DNA from: Anaerolineales bacterium
GTDB lineage: Bacteria > Chloroflexota > Anaerolineae > Anaerolineales > Villigracilaceae
NCBI GenBank assembly: GCA_025966435.1
Contig: JAICRQ010000013.1
Location: 1-19,892 of the forward strand
DNA: 19,892 nt
Direction of reading: 5' to 3'
How positions within the stretch are numbered: position 1 is the stretch's first letter; each line of letters begins with the position of its first letter. A program made the position numbers and the translations under genes. The notes below the pieces were generated by a model that was given only the letters and a program-made list of their open reading frames with translations, was not told where the DNA came from and ran no database searches. Below are positions 17,807 to 19,892 of the stretch, one piece after another.

Positions 17807-19231
17807 ATGGGACTCATCCAAATCGGCGCGTCCATTCTGACCGCATTGCTGATCGGCGCGCTGACGCGGGGCACGCTGCGTACATACCTGTTACTCGCAT
17901 CCAGTGTGCTCGCGGTCTATTGGTTCCAGCCTGCCCTTCCTTTACGCTCTTTTGATTTCTGGCTGTCTTCATTTTCTCTTATCTTTACGATTCTGACGTG
18001 GCTGGTCGTATCTCCAGCGGGAATGTGGCGTTTGCGCCAAAATCTCACCGGGTTGTCTATCATCCTGGCGCTTGTGACTCTGATCGAACTTTCACGTTAT
18101 TTGTTCCCTGATCCAGTTTTTACTGCGACTACGCCGCCACAACTTTTTCAATATCTTATATTTCTCCTTTTGGCAGGGCTGGCGCTTTCGGCGTTCGGCA
18201 GGATGTCGCATCGCCATACCTGGACTATCAGCGGCGTGATCCTCTTATTGATCCTTATTCTCGTTGTTCTCAAAACACCCGCGCTTTCTCTGCAAACGAG
18301 TATTTTCGTTCGAACCCTCGCAAACCGTCCCGTTGAAAACGCGGCATTCACTGATCTGCGCTGGCTGGGTTTTTCGTATATTGCGTTTCGTCTTATCCAT
18401 GTCCTACGCGACAGACAGATGGGGCGTCTCGCTGAATTATCCTTACCAGAGTTTGTCACATACGTTGTTTTTTTTCCTGCACTTGCCGCGGGTCCTATCG
18501 ACCGCGCCGAACGCTTCAGCCAGGATCTGCGTAGAGATTTTTCACTAACGCAGGATGAAACTCTGCTCAGCGGACAACGCGTATTTCTCGGGCTCTTCAA
18601 AAAATTCGTAGTTGCCGACACGCTGGCACTCGTTGCCTTGAATGATGCACTGGCAACCCAGGTCCGCACGACGGGCTGGATGTGGATCATCGTATACGCT
18701 TACGCCTTTCAGATTTACTTCGATTTTAGCGGCTACACGGATATTGCCATCGGCACGGCACGCCTGGTCGGAATTAAGCTCCCCGAAAACTTCGCCGCGC
18801 CCTACATCAAACCCAACCTGACCCAATTCTGGAATAGCTGGCATATGAGCCTCACACAGTGGTTCCGGTCTTATTTTTTTAATCCGTTCAACCGCTGGAT
18901 GCGCGGGCATAAGAGCCTCCCTGCCTGGTTCATGATCCTTATCGGTCAGGTGGCGACCATGCTGCTCATTGGGTTGTGGCACGGCGTGACGCTTAATTTC
19001 ATCTTATGGGGACTCTGGCATGGTGTTGGGCTGTTCCTGCAAAACCGCTGGAGTGAGTTCATCCGGACTCGTTATCCGAACGCCGGGCAAGACAATCGAC
19101 TTCGACCTATACTCACGATCGGTGGTATATTGCTCACATTTCACTTCGTCGCGCTGAGTTGGGTCTTCTTTGCCTTGAGTGACCCGTCTTTGTCGTGGCA
19201 GGTAATTCGGAAATTGTTTACTTTTCTCTAG
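17807..19231 (+). CDS. MBOAT family O-acyltransferase (AlgI/PatA-type)
   Basis: This 474-residue membrane protein has about ten membrane segments. The MBOAT core is recognisable: FFPALAAGPIDR near residues 223-234, FQIYFDFSGYTDIAIG near 301-316, LTQWFRSYFFNPFNRW, and the paired histidines of LWHGVTLNFILWGLWHG (His392 and His405), one of which is the expected catalytic residue. AlgI-type members move acetyl groups across the membrane onto cell-surface polysaccharide or peptidoglycan, usually with an SGNH-fold partner. The next gene, 16 bp downstream, encodes such a candidate. The ATG at 17807 has only a weak ribosome site (TAAGG). The target glycan cannot be told from this window. Confidence 0.94.
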   Translation: MGLIQIGASILTALLIGALTRGTLRTYLLLASSVLAVYWFQPALPLRSFDFWLSSFSLIFTILTWLVVSPAGMWRLRQNLTGLSIILALVTLIELSRYLFPDPVFTATTPPQLFQYLIFLLLAGLALSAFGRMSHRHTWTISGVILLLILILVVLKTPALSLQTSIFVRTLANRPVENAAFTDLRWLGFSYIAFRLIHVLRDRQMGRLAELSLPEFVTYVVFFPALAAGPIDRAERFSQDLRRDFSLTQDETLLSGQRVFLGLFKKFVVADTLALVALNDALATQVRTTGWMWIIVYAYAFQIYFDFSGYTDIAIGTARLVGIKLPENFAAPYIKPNLTQFWNSWHMSLTQWFRSYFFNPFNRWMRGHKSLPAWFMILIGQVATMLLIGLWHGVTLNFILWGLWHGVGLFLQNRWSEFIRTRYPNAGQDNRLRPILTIGGILLTFHFVALSWVFFALSDPSLSWQVIRKLFTFL

Positions 19232-19247
19232 TTGTCTTATCGGCAAT

Positions 19248-19892
19248 ATGCAACCCCAGATTCGTCTCTTTCCCCTTGTCATCAAAGCGACCCTGCTATT
19301 TGTACTGTTCAACTTGGCGTTCCTTTTCATCAACGACATACCCGTGGGGAAACTTTCCCTGTACAACTCGATCTTCCCGGGGCGGGAGCGCTTTCCGTTT
19401 GGGGAGACGCGTGAATCCTATAACCTGAGTCTGTTCGACCTGGATGCGATGTTCGCCTCCCACGTTCTCACTGGCAGGAAAAAGGCGCCCGATGAGTATC
19501 GACTCCTGCTCATCGGCGATTCATCTGTATGGGGTACACTGCTCACGCCCGAACAAACGTTAGCCGGGCAGCTCAACCAAAGCGCTATCTCTGCCTGCGG
19601 AAAGACGGTCCGTGCCTATAACCTGGGTTACCCGACGATCTCTCTCACAAAGGACTTGCTAATTCTGGATCAAGCCAAACAATACCAACCCGACATGCTC
19701 ATCTGGCTCACCACGCTGGAGGCGTTTCCGAAAGATAAGCAGCTTACATCGCCAATCGTTGCGAACAATGCGGAAAGCGTTCAAGACCTAATTACCAATT
19801 ACCAATTACCCCTCAACGCCAATGAGCCGGCCTTGGTCAAATTTTCCGCCTGGGAACAGACCTTTGTCAGTCAGCGGCGCGCTGTCGCAGAC
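19248..19892 (+). CDS. SGNH-hydrolase-like membrane-anchored protein (3' cut by window)
   Basis: The frame is open from the ATG at 19248 to the window end (215 codons visible). It starts with one membrane helix (ATLLFVLFNLAFLFINDIP, about residues 14-32) that orients the rest outside the cell. LLLIGDSSVWGTLL carries the SGNH block I motif GDSS with the candidate nucleophile Ser; AYNLGYPTISLTKDLLIL resembles block II, where Gly is conserved. The remaining blocks, with Asn and the catalytic Asp-His, would lie past the window. It is 16 bp from the MBOAT gene, so the pair probably O-acetylates a surface polymer in the manner of AlgI with AlgJ/AlgX. No clear ribosome site is seen, so translation may be coupled. 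Confidence 0.85.
   Translation, partial: MQPQIRLFPLVIKATLLFVLFNLAFLFINDIPVGKLSLYNSIFPGRERFPFGETRESYNLSLFDLDAMFASHVLTGRKKAPDEYRLLLIGDSSVWGTLLTPEQTLAGQLNQSAISACGKTVRAYNLGYPTISLTKDLLILDQAKQYQPDMLIWLTTLEAFPKDKQLTSPIVANNAESVQDLITNYQLPLNANEPALVKFSAWEQTFVSQRRAVAD
19791..19810 (+). repeat. Heptanucleotide tandem repeat in the SGNH-like gene
   Basis: ATTACCA occurs twice in tandem and is followed by ATTACC (2.9 units). The 7-bp unit is not a multiple of three, so loss or gain of one unit would shift the frame. Confidence 0.6.

Overview
The window reads as a chromosomal segment of a free-living bacterium, most likely of the Chloroflexota class Anaerolineae. This is inference. It rests on a riboflavin-type ABC transporter behind an FMN riboswitch, a tRNA-Val T-box in front of valS, a DUF2277 protein, several lipobox lipoproteins, and families of short dispersed palindromic repeats. 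No rRNA, tRNA, CRISPR array, phage gene or transposase was found.

Layout, left to right. (1) 1-4751, plus strand: the 3' end of a class III nucleotide cyclase overlapping a DUF3052 gene, a DUF2277 gene, a saccharopine-dehydrogenase-like/DUF4166 fusion, a terminator, then two lipoproteins, one of them a seven-repeat Kelch protein. (2) 4769-7780, minus strand: a complete riboflavin uptake unit, made of an extended -10 promoter, an FMN riboswitch, terminator-like hairpins, permease (RibX-like), binding lipoprotein (RibY-like), ATPase and a bidirectional terminator. Both gene junctions carry members of a TCATTGCGA palindromic repeat family. (3) 7780-13377, minus strand: a strong promoter and a T-box leader with a GTC (Val) specifier feed an alpha/beta-hydrolase gene that overlaps valS by four bases; an M32 carboxypeptidase gene follows. 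(4) 13410-14837: an AT-rich island with a Fic AMP-transferase gene whose start codon lies in the last unit of a five-unit, 11-bp tandem repeat, followed by degenerate-looking sequence. (5) 14838-16406, minus strand: a polytopic GT-C-like membrane protein. (6) 16517-19892, plus strand: a TauE/SafE permease, a small lipoprotein, an MBOAT O-acyltransferase and a window-truncated SGNH-like protein; the last two look like a cell-surface O-acetylation pair.

The most notable material is regulatory and repetitive rather than a new enzyme system: two intact riboswitch-controlled operons on the minus strand, dispersed repeats placed at operon joints, in a T-box stem-loop and in frame inside valS, and a helical-turn tandem repeat with a probable leaderless promoter at the Fic gene.
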